Shown: positions 5,746 through 7,605 of the stretch, in pieces
Numbering within the stretch: the first letter of the stretch is position 1
Layout of the letters: each line of letters opens with the position of its first letter
Assembly (NCBI GenBank): GCA_021812925.1
Contig: JAKAMK010000037.1
Span: 1-7,605 of the forward strand
DNA: 7,605 bases
Source of the DNA: a bacterium
GTDB lineage: Bacteria; Patescibacteria; Paceibacteria; UBA9973; UBA2103
Direction: 5' to 3'
Notes under the pieces: model-generated
Database searches by the model: none
Seen by the model: only the letters and a program-made list of their open reading frames with translations
What the model was told of the DNA's origin: nothing
Program-made: the position numbers and the translations under genes

Positions 5746-5875
5746 CCCCGTTAGAAGTCGGCCAGGGAAGTTCACATCCGAGTGGACGAGAATACGATCG
5801 CTCGCCTAGAACGGTACGGTATGGAGCGGGCAAAAATTGAAGAATTTTTGCCCCGAGACTTCCAACGGGGTATAC
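5741..5875. repeat. 135-bp unit bounded by 19-bp inverted repeats
   Basis: The left arm 5741-5759 and right arm 5857-5875 are inverted repeats with one mismatch (A5753 against C5863). As a minus-strand RNA that pair would be an allowed G.U, making a 19-bp stem. Each arm carries GGGGTATAC facing outwards: to the left it is the ncRNA -10, to the right it points toward the ndk terminator. No duplicated target site abuts the arms. The interior contains the hairpin at 5828-5853 and no supported ORF. It could be a second structured RNA, a paired outward promoter, or a small MITE-like element. Confidence 0.6.
5828..5853. repeat. 11-bp hairpin with A5/T5 stem
   Basis: GGGCAAAAATT (5828-5838) and AATTTTTGCCC (5843-5853) pair perfectly around a four-base loop. 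It is terminator-like in composition, though the T run is inside the stem. It lies within the 135-bp inverted-repeat unit. Confidence 0.7.
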
Positions 5876-5902
5876 GCCCCTCACAACACCTATGCATGTG
5901 GA

Positions 5903-5936
5903 AATGAAAGCCGCCCCTTTCGGGGCGGCTTTCATT
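5903..5936 (-). terminator. Intrinsic terminator after ndk
   Basis: A perfect 15-bp stem (5903-5917 with 5922-5936) with a four-base loop starts two bases after the ndk stop codon. The GC-rich core GCCGCCCC is flanked by AAAG/CTTT, so on the minus strand the stem ends in GGCTTTCATT. It is nearly symmetric and could also stop plus-strand transcripts arising from the right arm of the 135-bp unit. Confidence 0.8.
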
Positions 5937-5938
5937 GG

Positions 5939-6550
5939 CTATTCGCCGCCGAGATAGTTGTCGAGTTCAGGACTATAGACGATAGCGTCCTGCATGCGCC
6001 GATATGCAATGAGCTCCTCCGGCGTAAACCAGTGGTTGATTTCCGACTCAGCCTCTGCCGGCGAACCGGACGCATGGATGAGATTGCGGACCGCGCGCTT
6101 GTCGGTGTCGGCCATCTGGTACGAATCAAGCACGTAGTCACCGCGAATAGTGCCCGGGGCGCTTCCGAGAGGCTCGGTGCTGCCCACGAGTTTGCGGACA
6201 ATCTTCACCGCATGCGCACCCTCCCAGACCATGACGACGATGGGACCGGCGACCATGTATTTCTTCAGACCTTCGAGAATCGCTGCAGTAATCTCATACG
6301 GGTCCTCCGACGGCGGCGTCATGCCCTTCTCTTTGTAACCAGCAATGGTCTTCTCGCCCGTCACGCGGCGCCACTCCGGATCGAGCGTGTAGTGCTGCTC
6401 AACGTGCTCGGTATTCGCCGTCATCATCTTGATCGCGACGAGCTTGAGACCCACGTTCTCGTGGCGTTTGATAATCTCGCCGACCAGAGAGCGCTGGACG
6501 CCGTCCGGCTTCACGATGACGAGGGTTCGTTCGGTCTTAAGATGTGCCAT
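5939..6550 (-). CDS. ndk: Nucleoside-diphosphate kinase, long form
   Basis: This enzyme moves the gamma phosphate of ATP onto NDPs through a phosphohistidine, balancing the NTP and dNTP pools in the cytoplasm. The nucleotide-binding start RTLVIVKPDGVQR (residues 8-20, K14), the AGPIVVMVWEG strand (101-111), RKLVGSTEP (119-127), and the catalytic NLIHASGS with H159 are all present, so it should be active. At 203 residues it is about 60 longer than typical bacterial Ndk (about 140). Extra residues lie at about 55-98 (between HYTLDPEW and the AGPIV strand), before the active-site histidine (about 145-152), and in the C-terminal tail (about 173-203). It follows map on the same strand, separated by a palindromic hairpin and T-rich tract that run right up to the ATG, with no Shine-Dalgarno. 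Stop is TAG; a strong terminator follows. Confidence 0.95.
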   Translation of the reverse strand: MAHLKTERTLVIVKPDGVQRSLVGEIIKRHENVGLKLVAIKMMTANTEHVEQHYTLDPEWRRVTGEKTIAGYKEKGMTPPSEDPYEITAAILEGLKKYMVAGPIVVMVWEGAHAVKIVRKLVGSTEPLGSAPGTIRGDYVLDSYQMADTDKRAVRNLIHASGSPAEAESEINHWFTPEELIAYRRMQDAIVYSPELDNYLGGE

Positions 6551-6587
6551 AGAATAAAAATAAATCCCTGCCTGCCGGTAGGCAGGG
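6551..6587 (-). terminator. Palindromic repeat acting as map/ndk intergenic terminator or attenuator
   Basis: The palindrome 6566-6587 has 8-bp arms CCCTGCCT and AGGCAGGG around GCCGGT. Read on the minus strand it is followed by ATTTATTTTTATTCT and then directly by the ndk ATG. A GC-rich hairpin plus T-rich tract is an intrinsic terminator shape, so it may end adk-map transcripts or attenuate ndk. Its arms match the repeat inside the nuclease gene. Confidence 0.55.
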
Positions 6588-6631
6588 CCTGGGGCGGTAT
6601 GCCCGCAGTATATCAGAATCGCACGGACGCG

Positions 6632-7402
6632 CTACGCTTTCGTCACGACGAGCGGCCCCCCTTCCGTAATGAGGATGGTGTGCTCGAAGTGCGCGGAGCG
6701 CGAGCCGTCTTTGGTACGGTAGGTGTATCCGTCCGGCGCGAGCACGACTGCACCCTTCCCTTCGCTACTGATTGGCTCGAGCGCAAGCACCATGCCCGGC
6801 ACGAGCTCTTCGCCATCGCCTGGCTTGCCGTAATTAGGCACGAACGGCTCTTCGTGGACGTGATCACCGACGCCGTGGCCTCCCAAGGGCTTCACGACCG
6901 TGAAGCCGGCGTCTTCGATGACGCCCTGGATAGCGTGGCCGATATCGCCCACATGACCACCCGGCTGCGCAGCCTCGATGCCTGCCGCGAGCGCGTTCTC
7001 GGTGGCGTAGAGAAGCTTCTTCGTCTTCTCATCAGGCTCGCCGCCCACGTATACGGTGATGGCCGCGTCCACGATGATGCCCTCGTGGACGAGCCCGAGG
7101 TCGAGCCCGACGATGTCGCCTTGCTTCAAGGTCTTCGGCACCTCGTTCGGGATACCGTGGACTATCTCGTCGTTTATGGAAACGCAGAGCGTCGCCGGAT
7201 ACGGTCGCGCACTCCCCTCTGGCGTGTACCCAAGGAAGGCCGGCGTATCACCGCCATCCCGGATGAGTTTCTCCGCGAGGTCGTCGAGCGCTTCGGTCGA
7301 GACGCCGGGCTTCGCCGCTTCGCGCAGAGCCACGAGGACATTCGCGAGGCGCTTGCCCGCTTCTACGAGTGCCACTTTCTGCGTGTCGTTTACGATGGTC
7401 AT
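6632..7402 (-). CDS. map: Methionine aminopeptidase, type I
   Basis: This enzyme removes the initiator methionine from nascent proteins in the cytoplasm using a two-metal centre. The 256-residue length fits the type Ia bacterial enzyme. All five metal ligands are visible: D101 (GLDLG), D112 (IIVDAAITV), H176 (GGHGVGDHVHEEP), E209 (LALEPIS) and E240 (HFEHTIL). The accessory histidines H82 (NDEIVHGIP) and H183 are also present. The start ATG at 7402 follows the adk stop codon with one base between them (TAG-G-ATG), so translation is probably coupled to adk. This fits the common bacterial secY-adk-map order, though secY is outside the window. Stop is TAG at 6632. Confidence 0.96.
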   Translation of the reverse strand: MTIVNDTQKVALVEAGKRLANVLVALREAAKPGVSTEALDDLAEKLIRDGGDTPAFLGYTPEGSARPYPATLCVSINDEIVHGIPNEVPKTLKQGDIVGLDLGLVHEGIIVDAAITVYVGGEPDEKTKKLLYATENALAAGIEAAQPGGHVGDIGHAIQGVIEDAGFTVVKPLGGHGVGDHVHEEPFVPNYGKPGDGEELVPGMVLALEPISSEGKGAVVLAPDGYTYRTKDGSRSAHFEHTILITEGGPLVVTKA

Positions 7403-7403
7403 C

Positions 7404-7605
7404 CTATGCGTAACCCAACGCTTTCCGGATATCTTCCGCTATCGCGTCCGGAGTCTGCTCGCCGTTGATATCGATGAGCGCTCCTTTCTCGCGGAAGAGG
7501 TCGATGGCGCCCTGGGTGTGCTCCCTGAATTCCTGGAACCGCACGCGGATCTTCTCCGTAGAATTGCTGTCCGGGCGGTCTGAGACCTGCGCGCGAGAAA
7601 GCTGA
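7404..7605 (-). CDS. adk: Adenylate kinase, C-terminal part (gene runs off right edge)
   Basis: The visible 66 codons end in KALGYA and a TAG at 7406-7404. The segment DRPDSNSTEKIRVRF is the adenylate kinase C-terminal motif in which R-x-D-D-N-x-E-x-I-x-x-R lines the phosphate-binding site; here the second aspartate position is S. EFREHTQGAIDLFREKGALIDINGE, taken as a continuing stretch, matches the family's closing helix and strand before the final helix. The enzyme interconverts ATP plus AMP and 2 ADP in the cytoplasm. The P-loop, NMP-binding and lid regions are beyond the edge. It is directly upstream of map, one base apart. A related nucleoside monophosphate kinase is the only serious alternative. 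Confidence 0.85.
   Translation of the reverse strand, partial: QLSRAQVSDRPDSNSTEKIRVRFQEFREHTQGAIDLFREKGALIDINGEQTPDAIAEDIRKALGYA

Noticed and set aside
5741..5875. MITE with target-site duplication
   Set aside because: CTCACA occurs near both ends (5735-5740 and 5880-5885), but the right copy is four bases away from the arm, so it is not a convincing duplication.
5690..5935. 81-codon minus-strand ORF in the intergenic region
   Set aside because: It overlaps the ndk terminator, the inverted-repeat unit and the 5' part of the structured RNA. Its repeated peptide pieces simply reflect the inverted repeats.
5837..7468. 543-codon open frame on the plus strand
   Set aside because: It runs antisense across ndk and map, which have complete catalytic motifs. 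The protein is arginine/histidine-rich with no domain, a normal by-product of GC-rich third positions.
1..7605. CRISPR array, tRNA genes, insertion sequences or prophage genes
   Set aside because: No regularly spaced direct repeats, tRNA arms, transposase motifs or phage proteins were seen on either strand.

Overview
The window is a GC-rich, densely packed bacterial chromosome segment that looks like a Candidate Phyla Radiation (Patescibacteria, Parcubacteria-like) genome. The main clues are an unusually long nucleoside-diphosphate kinase of 203 residues, an adk-map-ndk gene order, short CCTGCCTGCC-type palindromes, and genes whose -10 boxes sit only 6-10 bases before the ATG. The lineage is inferred from these traits; there is no rRNA or marker gene to confirm it.

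Layout. At the left edge (1-94) a truncated ORF starts on the minus strand just after a GNAT acetyltransferase gene (92-571, minus). The acetyltransferase diverges from an EamA/DMT-type transporter (620-1540, plus) across a 48-bp promoter region. A second transporter, of the MFS type, follows (1688-2767 as a conventional ORF). Its first transmembrane helix and its probable leaderless ATG (1592) lie upstream of the conventional start, behind an in-frame TGA. Converging on it is a minus-strand pair: an MBL-fold/beta-CASP nuclease (4001-5431) followed by a CorA-like, two-helix membrane protein of unknown function (2773-3957). The right third (5939-7605) is a minus-strand nucleotide and protein-maturation cluster: the adk C-terminus, map and ndk.

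The 507-bp gap 5432-5938 holds no convincing protein gene but is packed with structure. It contains the ndk terminator, a 135-bp unit bounded by 19-bp inverted repeats that carry outward-facing TATAC boxes, a probable structured RNA of about 186 nt with 6S-RNA-like architecture and its own promoter and terminator, and a perfect 46-bp palindrome. The stems of the RNA pair through G.U wobbles on the minus strand, where the plus strand would have A/C mismatches. This argues that the minus strand is transcribed.

Together the genes combine housekeeping functions (nucleotide phosphate transfer by Adk and Ndk, N-terminal methionine removal by Map, RNA processing by the beta-CASP protein) with membrane transport. 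The most notable observations are the 6S-like RNA locus, a palindromic repeat inserted in frame into the nuclease gene as 12 extra codons, the 46-bp palindrome, the TGA-interrupted MFS N-terminus, and the recurrent leaderless promoter layout.
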